This document shows, one piece after another, positions 32,961 to 41,928 of a stretch of 64,000 bases of DNA (its first letter is position 1; each line of letters starts with the position of its first letter). Below the pieces are notes generated by a model. It had not been told where the DNA came from and ran no database searches. It saw only the letters and a list, made by a program, of their open reading frames with translations. The position numbers and the translations under genes are program-made. Source of the stretch: Streptomyces ureilyticus (GTDB taxonomy: Bacteria > Actinomycetota > Actinomycetes > Streptomycetales > Streptomycetaceae); assembly GCF_011045025.1 (NCBI RefSeq), contig NZ_JAAKZX010000002.1, forward strand, positions 1 to 64,000, in the 5' to 3' direction.

Positions 32961-33165
32961 GCAGTCACTGTGCCGGGACCGGACTTCCGCCCACCACCGG
33001 ATTACGTGGGGGGCCGGCGATTGGAAGGTTTGGGACGCGCGACCATCGCCCGCCCACACCCTGACCAGGGGCTTTCCCAACTGCCGTTGTCTCAAAGCTT
33101 CCAATTCCCATCCCGCTGGGAGACCGGACCGGACCGGAGCCGGCGCCGGCGGCTACGCCACGGGG

Positions 33166-33600
33166 CGGGGTGTTCACCGACAAGGGATCGAGGACCGGCT
33201 GGCCGCCCGCCAGGACCGGCAACGGATGCTGCGGGAGCGGCAGAACACTGCGTTCAGCTTCATCCTCGATGAGCACATGTTCAAGCGCTGCACGGGAGGG
33301 CCGGAAATCACCCGTGAACTCATCGATCAGATCCTGGAGTTGGGCTCGTTGAGGAATGTCGAGATCCAGCTCTTGCCGCTTTCTCGCGGTGTGCATGCCG
33401 GGCTGAACGGGCCGATGATGCTGCTGGAAACCCCGCAGAACCAGTGGTACGGCTACATCGAAGGCCAGGAGACCGGCCAGCTCATCTCTGACCCGAAAAC
33501 GATCAGCGTGCTCCAGATGCGGTATGCGAAACTGCGCTCGCAGGCCCTCACCCCCGAGGACTCCGCGAGCCTGTTGAAGCAACTGCGAGGAGCGCTATGA
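33166..33600 (+). pseudogene. 5'-truncated XRE-family regulator (DUF5753 domain only)
   Basis: About 145 codons ending ALTPEDSASLLKQLRGAL. The readable part is the DUF5753 domain: RDRQRMLRERQNTAFSFILD, ELIDQILELGSLRNVEIQLL, and HAGLNGPMMLLET. Full-length relatives begin with a roughly 80-residue XRE helix-turn-helix and the first part of DUF5753, both missing; no start codon in frame precedes the conserved region with an RBS. Its stop overlaps the ATG of the DUF397 partner by 4 nt, the normal arrangement for these pairs. Confidence 0.75.
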
Positions 33601-33905
33601 GCACCGACGAACTGTCCTGGTTCAAGAGCAGCTACAGCGGCGACGCCAGCGGCGACTGCCTCGAAGTGGCCCTGGATTGGCGCAAGTCCAGCTACAGCAG
33701 CGGCTCCAGCGGCGACTGCATCGAAGTAGCCCCCGCCTGGCACAAGTCCAGCCACAGCGGCGACTCAGGTGACGACTGCATAGAGGTAGCTACCTGCCCC
33801 ACCACCATCCACGTGCGCGACTCCAAAAACACCCAGGGCCCCCAACTCGCCTTCTCCCCCACCACCTGGACAGAGTTCGTCACGTACGCCGCCGCCCGCG
33901 GCTGA
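33597..33905 (+). CDS. DUF397-domain protein with three motif repeats
   Basis: 102 residues. The DUF397 signature W-K-S-S-Y/H-S-G...GDC-I/L-EVA occurs three times in a row (from W8, W28 and W49) before the usual C-terminal block IHVRDSKNTQGPQLAFSPTTWTEFV. Most members have one complete motif. DUF397 proteins pair with XRE/DUF5753 regulators in Streptomyces as BldB-like or anti-regulator small proteins. Here the partner regulator is decapitated, while this gene stays intact. Confidence 0.88.
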   Translation: MSTDELSWFKSSYSGDASGDCLEVALDWRKSSYSSGSSGDCIEVAPAWHKSSHSGDSGDDCIEVATCPTTIHVRDSKNTQGPQLAFSPTTWTEFVTYAAARG

Positions 33906-33923
33906 GCGGCGTGCAGTGATCGT

Positions 33924-34442
33924 TCAGTGATCCGCGCAGCAAGGCGTAGGGTCCGGTACCTCGAACGGGACCAGGACCCCGCCCGCAGCCGGCATCGCGG
34001 TCATGACCAACTCCCCGTCCCGCCATTCCGGACGTACGTGATCCCTCGTCACGATCCGCTGTTCCGGCCCGGGTTCGCCCGACCCACCCAACACCGCGAC
34101 CCGGTCGATCGCCGAGCCCGACACCAGCTCGCCAACCGTCACCGTCCCGGTCAGCCCCGCGACCCCGGGGTAGAGGACGGCACGGCCCGCCGCATCAGGA
34201 ACGCCGGCCGTCACCTCGTACCCCTTCTCCGCCAATCCCCGCCGCGCTTCCTCCGGCGCCCCCGTGAACGACAACACAACCCGCGGCCGCTCCCCCCGTA
34301 CCAGATGCGTGCAGCCGAACACGCCCTCCGGGAGGGCGAGTTCGGCGGCCAGCGACTGGAGCAGGTGGTCCGCCTCGCGTAGCGTCGTCGCCTCGGTGTC
34401 GGCCCAGAAGGCCTCGCCAGGCTCCTGCCCCGGCGTCGTCAC
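33924..34442 (-). CDS. Hypothetical protein, translationally coupled to CehA-like gene
   Basis: 172 residues from GTG 34442, which overlaps the upstream gene's stop by 4 nt. Composition is ordinary for a soluble protein (HLLQSLAAELALPEGVFGCT, TGTVTVGELVSGS) with a Cys-Cys-Ala-Asp-His end that could bind metal. No signal or TM segment. Family not recognised; the coupling suggests that it belongs to the same operon as the metallo-phosphoesterase. Confidence 0.65.
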   Translation of the reverse strand: MTTPGQEPGEAFWADTEATTLREADHLLQSLAAELALPEGVFGCTHLVRGERPRVVLSFTGAPEEARRGLAEKGYEVTAGVPDAAGRAVLYPGVAGLTGTVTVGELVSGSAIDRVAVLGGSGEPGPEQRIVTRDHVRPEWRDGELVMTAMPAAGGVLVPFEVPDPTPCCADH

Positions 34443-36175
34443 GACGGGAGGACCCACACGGGGTTCGAGTAGAACCACAGGTCCATCCACGGGTCAGCGT
34501 CGCCGACGACATCGATCGCCGGGCCCGCCGGGTCAACCGCCTTGCCCATCAGGCCCGTTGCCGAGCGGTTCCCATCCGTCCCGCGCAGGCGGACGTACAG
34601 CGGGCGGTCCACGCGGCCGAGTTCGTACGTGAGCTTGACCCTGCCGGAGGACTTTCCGACCTCGTACGACTTGACGACCTTCGCGGTCGGCGCGGTGAAG
34701 GTGTCCTTGTCCTTCGCCGCACCCGTGACGTCGCCCTGGATGACGTCGACTCGGGCCAACTCGGGGACGTAACCAGCCCAGTTGGGGCCGCCCGCGAGCG
34801 CGACCTCGACCGTCAGCGTCACGCGCGTGCCCTTCTTGACGTGCAGTGCGCCGCCGAGCGTGGCCCAGCGGCTGCCGCCCGAGACGCGTACGTCGAGGCC
34901 GCTGATGAGCTGGCCGTGGTCGACCCAGACGCGGCCGGCGCGGATGCCGTCCATGACGGCGGCGTAGGTGAAGCCGTCGGCGCCTACGTGGGTGCGGCTG
35001 TACTGGCCGGGCCAGTAGTCGCCTTCGGTGAGGTCGATCTTGCCGCTGTAGACGGGGTCGGCGTGCTTGCCGTTGGCGGTGTACTCGCTGTCGGGGCCGC
35101 CGCGCTTGGCGGTGTCCGTGTAGACGTTGTGGGAGTCGGAGTTGGCGGTGATCCACCAGGGCTTGCCTTCGGCGAGGAGGCTGTCCCAGAGGCCGCCCAC
35201 GGTGGCGGTCATCCAGTCGAAGCCGCCCCAGGTGCGGTAGCTCTCCAGCGGGTAACCGGAGAAGGAGTTGGCGCCGGGGCTGCCGTCGTACAGACCGCGG
35301 GCGCGGCCCATGCCGACGGACTTCTCGATGCCGGCGGCCTGGTGGCCGGGGGCGCCCTCCATGCCGACCGCGATCTGGTGGCGTCGGGACGTGGCGTCGC
35401 GCCAGGCGCGGATCTCGTGCGGCGAGTCGATGCCCTTGCGCGCGGGGTGGTTGGCGAGCATCAGGATGTCCTTGACCTTGCGCCGCTGGACCTGCTCCGC
35501 AAGGAAGTTGAGGCCCGCGATGGCGAGGGCCTCGTTGGCGGGCGTCGAGTCCGTCGCCTTCTTCACGCCGCCGTCGTAGTCCGTCTCGAACTGCTTGAGG
35601 ACGGAGACCTCGTTCCTGCCGGGGTGGACGAAGACGGTGCCGTGCTCGGCGGCCGGGATGTTCCACTCCAGGCCCTGGAAGACGAGGGTGTCCTCGTACG
35701 CGTCGCGGGCCTCGCGGATGTCCGGGTTGACCTTCTCCACACCGATCTTGGCGTGCGTCTCGTTGCCGTGGTCGGTGATGACCATCCAGTCCAGGCCGTG
35801 CCGGGCGCCCTGGCGGACCTGGTCGACGACGCGGTACTTGCCGTCGTTGCTGTACTGGGTGTGGATGTGGTGGTCGCCGGCCAGCCAGAGGAAGCCCTTG
35901 CGCTTCCGGCTGCTGGGGGCGGCCTGCCCGGAATCGGTCACCTGCGCGGCGGCCGTTCCGCCGAGCACTCCGGCCGCCGTCAGGCCCGCGCCCAGCAGGC
36001 CTGCGCGCCGCAGCATGGAGCGGCGTGAGTGCTGTTCGGGGGTCAGTGCCTCGTCGGGTACGGAGGTGTCGAAGGCGGCCGGGAGATCGGGCCCTTGGTG
36101 GTCGTGCTCGTGGTGGTGATGCCCATGTCCGTGCCCATGTCCATGCGCGTGACCGTGCCCGTGCCCGTGACCCAT
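34439..36175 (-). CDS. Secreted CehA/McbA-like PHP metallohydrolase with His-rich leader
   Basis: 578 residues from ATG 36175. The first 26 residues are an uninterrupted Gly-His/His-rich stretch (14 His), followed by a twin-arginine signal starting at R51-R52 (RRSMLRRAGLLGAGLTAAG, processed near AAA). The mature enzyme has the PHP metal-binding motifs GDHHIHTQYS, ITDHGNETH, and later ANHPARKG and NSDSHN. The family comprises metal-dependent phosphoesterases. The C-terminal ~170 residues are beta-rich. The His tract before the Tat motif would sit in the cytoplasm before export and could bind Ni/Zn/Cu (inference). Divergent from the EEP enzyme, 255 bases apart. Confidence 0.88.
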   Translation of the reverse strand: MGHGHGHGHAHGHGHGHGHHHHEHDHQGPDLPAAFDTSVPDEALTPEQHSRRSMLRRAGLLGAGLTAAGVLGGTAAAQVTDSGQAAPSSRKRKGFLWLAGDHHIHTQYSNDGKYRVVDQVRQGARHGLDWMVITDHGNETHAKIGVEKVNPDIREARDAYEDTLVFQGLEWNIPAAEHGTVFVHPGRNEVSVLKQFETDYDGGVKKATDSTPANEALAIAGLNFLAEQVQRRKVKDILMLANHPARKGIDSPHEIRAWRDATSRRHQIAVGMEGAPGHQAAGIEKSVGMGRARGLYDGSPGANSFSGYPLESYRTWGGFDWMTATVGGLWDSLLAEGKPWWITANSDSHNVYTDTAKRGGPDSEYTANGKHADPVYSGKIDLTEGDYWPGQYSRTHVGADGFTYAAVMDGIRAGRVWVDHGQLISGLDVRVSGGSRWATLGGALHVKKGTRVTLTVEVALAGGPNWAGYVPELARVDVIQGDVTGAAKDKDTFTAPTAKVVKSYEVGKSSGRVKLTYELGRVDRPLYVRLRGTDGNRSATGLMGKAVDPAGPAIDVVGDADPWMDLWFYSNPVWVLPS

Positions 36176-36314
36176 GTCGGCCTGCCTTCTTATGCCTTCT
36201 TCGCCTTCGCGCTGTCGGTATGACCGCGCGGGTGCGAGACTCTGCGCGAAACATGAACAATGCTCAACCACATCGTGATTCGCAGGTGACTTGGTCGCAT
36301 CAACTCGTTCCACG

Positions 36315-36330
36315 TTTCACAATTTTCACA
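36315..36330. promoter_or_regulatory. Short direct repeat in divergent promoter region
   Basis: TTTCACA-N2-TTTCACA between the CehA-like and EEP genes. Two divergent phosphoesterases invite a PhoP-box reading, but the 9-base spacing is not the usual 11, so the factor is undefined. Confidence 0.25.
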
Positions 36331-36430
36331 GCGTTCTCCCAACTACCCCTGTACAGCGCCTGAGTTGGCCTCGACCCTGAGCACCGTTGATCTCCCTCTC
36401 CCGTTCCTCCGTCCCCAGGAGACACCCCCC

Positions 36431-37804
36431 ATGAAGAGGCTCATCGGAACGTTTGTGGCGGGCGCGCTGACCATGACCGGTCTCGCCACCACCGCCACGG
36501 CAAGCGCTCCCGCCGCGACCGGTGCACCCGCCACCGCCGATTCCACGGGATCCGCGGCGGCCGCCGCCCCCTCGTCGGGCACGTTCAACGTCCTCGCGTA
36601 CAACGTCGCGGGCCTCCCGGAGGGCCTGAGTTCCGGCAACCCGGCGAAGAACACCCCGCTGATCTCCCCGCGACTCGGGGCGTACGACCTCGTCAACGTG
36701 CAGGAGGACTTCAACTACCACGCGGCGCTGTACGCGGGTGATGACCATCCCCACCGCACCGCGACCAGCGGCGGGGTCCCGTTCGGCGACGGCCTCAACA
36801 CCCTCTCGGACTACGCCTTCGACGACTTCCAGCGGGTGAAGTGGAACAAGTGCACCGGCACCAACTGCCTGACCCCGAAGGGCTTTTCACTGGCCCGGGT
36901 CCGGCTCGCGGAGGGCGTCTTCGTCGACCTGTACAACGTGCACACCAACGCCGACTCCGACGACGCCGCCCTCGCGGCCCGCCGCGCCAACATCAGCCAG
37001 CTCTCCGACTTCATCAAGGCGAACTCGGCGGGCAACGCGGTCATCGTCATGGGCGACACCAACACCCGCTACACGCGCGCGGGCGACAACATCCGCACGC
37101 TCGTGAACGACAACGGCCTGAGCGACCCCTGGGTCGACCTGGTCCGCGGCGGCAACGCCCCCGCGCAGGGCAGCGAAGCGCTCGTCTGCCCGGAGAAGGA
37201 GCCGACGAACGACTGCGAGGTGGTGGACAAGATCCTCTACCGCGGCAGTGAGCTGGTGGACCTCGACGCCACCCGCTACAACAACGACTGGTCCAAGTTC
37301 CTGGACGAGGCCGGCGGCAACCTCTCCGACCACTTCCCGCACGCGGTCGACTTCTCCTGGAAACTGCCCTCGAACCTCCGCGCCAGCGACGTCTTCGGCG
37401 GCCCGCACGGCACCGCCTTCAACGACGCGGACGACCTCCCGGCCACGCCCGCACCCCGCACGCTCACCCTGCGCGGCGCCTCCCGCCTGGACGGTGTATC
37501 GCTGACCCATGACGGCGGTACGTCGCTCACCCGCGGCGGTACGGGCGGCACGGCCACGTCCCTCACCCTGGGCGCCGACGAACACCTCACCTCGGTGAAG
37601 CTCACCAGCGGCCAGAGGAACGGCCACACGCGCATCTTCTCGGCTGCCTTCACCACGGACAAGTCCCGTACGGTGTCGGCCGGTTCACCCACCTCGAACA
37701 CCGTGACGTACACGGCCCCCGCCGGCTGGCAGATCGTCGGCTTCACGGGCCGCGCGGGCACGGAGATCGACAAGCTGGGGGTGCTGTACGCACCTATCCG
37801 CTGA
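36431..37804 (+). CDS. Secreted EEP-family phosphodiesterase with jacalin-like C-terminus
   Basis: 457 residues from ATG 36431 (AGGAG RBS). Signal peptide MKRLIGTFVAGALTMTGLAT ending near ASA. The endonuclease/exonuclease/phosphatase fold shows NVLAYNVAGLPE, NVQEDFNYH (metal Glu), VFVDLYNVHTNAD, VIVMGDTNTRY and the terminal SDHFPHAVDF. These spacings resemble bacterial neutral sphingomyelinase-like enzymes. Residues about 330-457 are a jacalin-like beta-prism (GGTSLTRGGTGG..., WQIVGFTGRAGTEIDKLGVLYAPI), probably carbohydrate binding. Substrate (sphingomyelin, phosphoinositide or nucleic acid) is unsettled. Confidence 0.87.
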   Translation: MKRLIGTFVAGALTMTGLATTATASAPAATGAPATADSTGSAAAAAPSSGTFNVLAYNVAGLPEGLSSGNPAKNTPLISPRLGAYDLVNVQEDFNYHAALYAGDDHPHRTATSGGVPFGDGLNTLSDYAFDDFQRVKWNKCTGTNCLTPKGFSLARVRLAEGVFVDLYNVHTNADSDDAALAARRANISQLSDFIKANSAGNAVIVMGDTNTRYTRAGDNIRTLVNDNGLSDPWVDLVRGGNAPAQGSEALVCPEKEPTNDCEVVDKILYRGSELVDLDATRYNNDWSKFLDEAGGNLSDHFPHAVDFSWKLPSNLRASDVFGGPHGTAFNDADDLPATPAPRTLTLRGASRLDGVSLTHDGGTSLTRGGTGGTATSLTLGADEHLTSVKLTSGQRNGHTRIFSAAFTTDKSRTVSAGSPTSNTVTYTAPAGWQIVGFTGRAGTEIDKLGVLYAPIR

Positions 37805-37883
37805 CGGCCGCAGTTCATGTGCGTGACTCCGCCCGGTCTTTTCTGCGTTCCGTCCGGGCGGAGGTCACCTCCCCGTCACCCCA

Positions 37884-38396
37884 TCACCCTCCAGCGACGT
37901 CGGCTTCGGCGAGCAGCCGGCGGTAGAAGGGGCCGAGGCCCCTGGGGATGGTCAGGAATCGGAACACCTCCTCGGCCGGCAAGAGACGCCGGTGGGCCAT
38001 CTCGAAGCGCGGCTCCCACGCGTCCAGCCGCACCTCTGCCCGCCACATCGACCGGACCAGCACCAGCCCTTCCTGCGGACCTCGCACGCAGACACCCCGG
38101 CTGAACCCGAGGAGCCGGCACTCCCTCACCTCCGCGCAGGCTTCCTCACGCACCTCGCGGCGCATCGTGTCGGCCCACTGCTCCCGCCCCTCGGGACGAC
38201 CGGCAGGCAGCCCCCACCGCTGTCCGTCCGGACTGACCACGACAATCCGGTCACCGGCGCGGCACACCGCCTCCGCGCCGTGCGGCGTACCCGGTGGTGG
38301 ATCAGGCGGCGGATACCACGCGACGTGCCATTCCTGACCATTGATGAACGCGGTGAAGTCGGCTCCATCCGCGGCGATGTCGTCCATGGGGTTCAT
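37884..38396 (-). CDS. Nudix hydrolase-like protein
   Basis: 170 residues. Nudix box GRPEGREQWADTMRREVREEA matches GX5EX7REUXEE, with the usual following Gly replaced by Cys. Could hydrolyse a nucleoside diphosphate linked to another moiety. It is divergent from the TetR gene; the palindrome at 38405-38423 lies in front of both starts, so it may be the TetR regulator's target. Confidence 0.85.
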   Translation of the reverse strand: MNPMDDIAADGADFTAFINGQEWHVAWYPPPDPPPGTPHGAEAVCRAGDRIVVVSPDGQRWGLPAGRPEGREQWADTMRREVREEACAEVRECRLLGFSRGVCVRGPQEGLVLVRSMWRAEVRLDAWEPRFEMAHRRLLPAEEVFRFLTIPRGLGPFYRRLLAEADVAGG

Positions 38397-38404
38397 GGTG
38401 GTAA

Positions 38405-38423
38405 AACCTAGGGCCTCTAGGTT
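38405..38423. promoter_or_regulatory. TetR-type operator in divergent promoter
   Basis: AACCTAG-GGCCT-CTAGGTT, a perfect 7-bp inverted repeat located between the Nudix and TetR starts. A partial half-site CCAGGTT follows at about 38429. Confidence 0.75.
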
Positions 38424-38457
38424 CTATCCAGGTTCTTTCTGCCGGAGGTGGCGCCCC

Positions 38458-39099
38458 ATGGCCCGTGCCGGGCTCACGACCGCCCGCGTGGTCGAGGCCG
38501 CCGCCGAGCTCGCGGACGCGGTCGGGTTCGAAAATGTCACCGTCACCGCGCTGGCGCGGCGGTTCGGGGTGAAGGACGCGAGTCTGTACTCGCACGTCAA
38601 GAACGTACGGGAGCTGCATACGCGGCTCGCGCTGCTGGCGGGCGGCGAGATGATCGGCCGGATCGAGCTCGCCGTGGCCGGGCGGGCCGGGAAGGACGCG
38701 CTGGTCGCGTTCGCCGGCGCCTACCGGGAGTACGCGCTGGCGCACCCGGGACGGTACGCGGCCACGCAGATCCGGGTCGACCCGGCCGTGGTCGCCGACT
38801 CCGAGGTACTGCGGCGGACCGCCGAGGTGACGTACGGAATGCTGCGCGGCTACGGGCTGTCGGAGCCCGATCTCACAGACGCCGTACGCCTGTTGCGCAG
38901 CACCTTCCACGGCTACTGCAGCCTCGAGGCCAGCGGCGGCTTCAGCGCCCCACGCGACGTACAGGCGTCCTGGGAGCGGGCCCTGGACGCTCTGCACGTA
39001 CTCCTGGAGCACTGGCCCAAGGAGGACCAGAAGCAGGAGCAGGAGGAAGACCAAGAGGAAGATCAGGAGGCAGACCCGGAGGAGAGGAAGTCTTCCTGA
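38458..39099 (+). CDS. TetR-family transcriptional regulator
   Basis: 213 residues from ATG 38458 (GGAGGTG RBS). Helix-turn-helix VTVTALARRFGVKDASLYSHVKN at residues 27-50, then a WHG/TetR_C-like helical ligand domain (EVTYGMLRGYGLSEPDLTDAVRLLRSTFHGY). The last 25 residues are an acidic Glu/Asp/Gln tail that is unusual in the family. Likely represses itself and the divergent Nudix gene through the operator between them. Confidence 0.92.
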   Translation: MARAGLTTARVVEAAAELADAVGFENVTVTALARRFGVKDASLYSHVKNVRELHTRLALLAGGEMIGRIELAVAGRAGKDALVAFAGAYREYALAHPGRYAATQIRVDPAVVADSEVLRRTAEVTYGMLRGYGLSEPDLTDAVRLLRSTFHGYCSLEASGGFSAPRDVQASWERALDALHVLLEHWPKEDQKQEQEEDQEEDQEADPEERKSS

Positions 39100-39253
39100 G
39101 GCCACCGGGTATCACCTGGGTATCACCGATGCGTACCGATGCGTCACCGATGGAGAGACTGCTTCCGGTCCCAACACCAGGCGTCCCGCTGACCACTTAG
39201 ACTGGAAGCTTCGCCATGACCCACATGTGCCGCCCCTGGGGAGGGAGCGCGCC

Positions 39254-40639
39254 TTGACACAACAGCAGCTGGGACGGGGGCCGTTGAGAACGGACCCCGG
39301 GCCGCCCGTGCCGGACGGTCCCCGGCCACCCCGTTTCGTACGGTGGCTGGGCGGCTTCGGCTGCGCGGCCGCCGGTTACGCGGTGTTCCAGGCGCTGTTC
39401 GGCCTGCTGCCGGACAGCATCGACGGGCACGCCGCGCGGTATGCGATCGCGGGGGTCGCCGGACTCGGTACGGCGCTCTCGGCCTGGCTGGCGGCGGAGC
39501 TGCTGCGGTCCCGGTCGGAGCGCAACGCGCCTGCCGGGACCGTGCAGTTCACCGCGGGATCGGCGTCGCTGTCCGGGCCAGGGCCCCTCCCCCAGCTGTT
39601 CTCGTCGGCGTACGACACGCTCACCGGGCAGCTCTGCGTCGTCGACGATCCGGAGTGCGGGCGGCTCACCGGCTGGCCCCACTCGCTCGGCGAGAGCGCG
39701 GGCCGGCCGACGCCGGTCGGTACGGCGTACGGGCTGCACACCGCGCTCGATCTCGGCGCCCCCGACGGGCGGTTGAGCACGGGCGACCTCGTCGAGACCC
39801 TGTGGCGGCTGCGCCTGCCCGACGGCGGCTGGTCGGCGCGCTCGCAGGGGACGGTGGCCCGGCCCGAGGTGACCGCGCTGGTACTCGGCGCCCTGGCCAG
39901 GGCCGGTGCGGAACCGGACCGGGTGGCCGCGGAGGTGGAGCGCTGCGAGTCCGGGTTCACTCTCGAACTCGACCGCGCGGGGCGCGAGTTGACGCATGTC
40001 GTGACGACCGTGTTGCGCGGCCTGCTGCGCGCCGCACCCCGCTCGGACGTACTGCCGCTGCTCCGCGAGGCCCTCGTCGACGGCGCCATCACCGACCCGC
40101 GCCGCGAGCACCGCCGCTGCTGGAGCTACCGACTGGCGCCCCGGCACGGACCGCCCTCCCCGCTGCACACTTCGCAGGCCGTGGTCGCCCTGGACCGCAC
40201 GGCCCGCGTCGTGGGCGAGAGCGCCAACGCGCGCGCCGCCCGCGAGGACGGCATCCGCTGGCTGCTGGCCTGCCCGGACGCCCCGCACGACGAGTGCCTC
40301 GACCTGACCAGCCTCCGCGAGGAGGTGCGCCGCCCGCGCCCCGACGACCCGTCCCGCCACGAGGTCCTGAACGTACGGCACTTCACCGCCTCCTGGGTCG
40401 TCCGCGCCCTGCTCACCCCGGCCGCCCGCGACATCGCGCGCGAGGACGGCATGGAGGCGGATTGGCGCGAGCGGCTGGACGGCGCGGCCACCGCCGTATG
40501 GGCGGCGCAGACGGACGGCATCTGGACCTGGCCCCGCGAGGACACCACCAGTGAGCTGCGCCGTCCCATGTGGATGACCTATCAAGGTCTTTCGGCGCTG
40601 CGCGCTCATGCCGTATGGATGTACCAGCCGCATGGCTGA
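39254..40639 (+). CDS. Prenyltransferase/squalene-oxidase-repeat (terpene-cyclase-fold) protein
   Basis: 461 residues from TTG 39254, which has a good GGGAGGGA site; GTG 39227 would add nine residues. The N-terminus has a hydrophobic helix pair (GCAAAGYAVFQALFGLLP and YAIAGVAGLGTALSAWLAAE), so it may be membrane-associated. The rest contains QW-like repeats such as LPDGGWSARSQGTVARPEVTA, HTSQAVVALD and WAAQTDGIWTW typical of alpha/alpha toroids. No DXDD catalytic motif is visible, so cyclase activity is doubtful. Confidence 0.65.
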   Translation: MTQQQLGRGPLRTDPGPPVPDGPRPPRFVRWLGGFGCAAAGYAVFQALFGLLPDSIDGHAARYAIAGVAGLGTALSAWLAAELLRSRSERNAPAGTVQFTAGSASLSGPGPLPQLFSSAYDTLTGQLCVVDDPECGRLTGWPHSLGESAGRPTPVGTAYGLHTALDLGAPDGRLSTGDLVETLWRLRLPDGGWSARSQGTVARPEVTALVLGALARAGAEPDRVAAEVERCESGFTLELDRAGRELTHVVTTVLRGLLRAAPRSDVLPLLREALVDGAITDPRREHRRCWSYRLAPRHGPPSPLHTSQAVVALDRTARVVGESANARAAREDGIRWLLACPDAPHDECLDLTSLREEVRRPRPDDPSRHEVLNVRHFTASWVVRALLTPAARDIAREDGMEADWRERLDGAATAVWAAQTDGIWTWPREDTTSELRRPMWMTYQGLSALRAHAVWMYQPHG

Positions 40640-40655
40640 GTCGGAGGGAGCGTGC

Positions 40656-41378
40656 ATGGGTGGTCGGCAGGTCCAGGCGGCGCGACGGCTGCTGGCCGAG
40701 GCACTGGACGGCGAACTGCACGAGCACGAAAGGGTGTTGGCAGCCCGTTCCGTGATCGCCGAACTCGGCTCCCCCGACCGGCTACTGGAACTGACCGCCG
40801 AACTCGCCTCCGGCGAGGGCGACCCGGAGGGCTGCGCCCGGCTCTCGTACCGCCATGTCCTCGGCTTCGACAAACTCCTGCTCATCGACGGCGGCCCCCA
40901 CCACATGCTGCGTGCGCACCTGTGGCACGCAGGGCGTGGCGCGGTCGGCAAGGAAGACATCCACAACCACCGTTCCCCGCTTGCCTCTTACGTCGTACGC
41001 GGGCACCTGACGATGGAGCTGTACGCACCCGTGCCCGACGGCGGGGTCGAGGCGGACCGCTACCAGGAGTCCCTGTCCGACGAGTCCGCCGACTGGCTCC
41101 TGGAACCCGCGGGCCCGTCCCGGCTGCATCTGACGCACGTCGCTGAGTACGCGGCGGGCAGCACCTACGCCCTCCCCGCCAACACCCTGCACCGTGCGTG
41201 GACCGAGACGGCGGAGCCGACGGTGACGCTCTTCCTGGAGACGGGCAGCGGACGGCGCCGCCATACCGATGTGTTCACGGCGGCGGGACCGCATCCGGGC
41301 GCGGTGCCGAAGGTGCCGCTGAGGGCAGAGGAGTATCTGAGCGAACTCGCCGCACTGGCGGGGCTGCTCAGAAGCTGA
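40656..41378 (+). CDS. Cupin-like protein (cysteine-dioxygenase fold)
   Basis: 240 residues from ATG 40656 (GGAGG RBS). An N-terminal helical region is followed by a cupin core: HLWHAG, IHNHRSPLASYVVRGHLTMELY (metal-binding HNH and the GxLxxE-like strand) and a late TLHRAWT His. The layout is like the cysteine dioxygenase/RmlC-type group. Starts 16 bases after the cyclase-fold gene, so the two are probably co-transcribed. Confidence 0.7.
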   Translation: MGGRQVQAARRLLAEALDGELHEHERVLAARSVIAELGSPDRLLELTAELASGEGDPEGCARLSYRHVLGFDKLLLIDGGPHHMLRAHLWHAGRGAVGKEDIHNHRSPLASYVVRGHLTMELYAPVPDGGVEADRYQESLSDESADWLLEPAGPSRLHLTHVAEYAAGSTYALPANTLHRAWTETAEPTVTLFLETGSGRRRHTDVFTAAGPHPGAVPKVPLRAEEYLSELAALAGLLRS

Positions 41379-41409
41379 CGAGGGCCTGTGCCCTGGCCCT
41401 GCTTCTACT

Positions 41410-41443
41410 TATGGGCGCTGGAGCGTTATGGGCGCTGGAGCGC
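41410..41443. repeat. 17-bp tandem duplication at a Nudix gene 3' end
   Basis: TATGGGCGCTGGAGCG occurs twice with 17-base period; the second unit codes for the last residues of the Nudix protein and the first contains its stop, so slippage here could alter the C-terminus. Confidence 0.85.
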
Positions 41444-41848
41444 CTGGCGCACGATCTCGAGGTTGTACTCGTCGATGTCGACGGTGCTCAACTCGGCCGG
41501 GCTCAGCCAGGCGTACGCCTGGTCCGGCTCGGGCAGCGTGATGTGCCGGGAGAGGGGCCTGACCAGGAAGTTGTCCTGCCAGTTCTTGACCTCGTGCCCG
41601 CGATACTCACTCACGAACGACGACTCGCCGACCTTCCGGACGACCTCGCCGAGCAGCCCGGTCTCTTCCTTCAACTCCCGCAGAACGCCGTCCTCCGGAC
41701 TCTCCCCCGGATTGAGCTTCCCGCACGGCACTCCCCACACCCGGGGCAGAAACCGCTCGGTCTCACTACGCCGCACCAGCAGCACACGCCCTTTGTGCAT
41801 CACAACGGCGGCGGCCAGTCGCTTGTCGCCGGGGATGTCCATATCCAT
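41426..41848 (-). CDS. Nudix hydrolase
   Basis: 140 residues from ATG 41848 (GAGGA RBS). Complete Nudix box GKLNPGESPEDGVLRELKEE TGL with all REXXEE acids. N-terminal strand AAAVVMHKGRVLLVRRS and VWGVPCGKL fit an MutT-like NTP or NDP-sugar pyrophosphohydrolase; the substrate is not predictable. Confidence 0.9.
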   Translation of the reverse strand: MDMDIPGDKRLAAAVVMHKGRVLLVRRSETERFLPRVWGVPCGKLNPGESPEDGVLRELKEETGLLGEVVRKVGESSFVSEYRGHEVKNWQDNFLVRPLSRHITLPEPDQAYAWLSPAELSTVDIDEYNLEIVRQALQRP

Positions 41849-41928
41849 GGTTTCCTCGGTCCCTTGCCGGTCGGAGTCCACAGGGCTACGTACCCACGAA
41901 AGCTATAACCGTACCAGGATCAGCCCCC

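Noticed and set aside
36315..36330. PhoP box between the phosphoesterase genes
   Set aside because: Repeat spacing is 9 not 11 bases and GTTCA units are lacking; kept only as a generic repeat.
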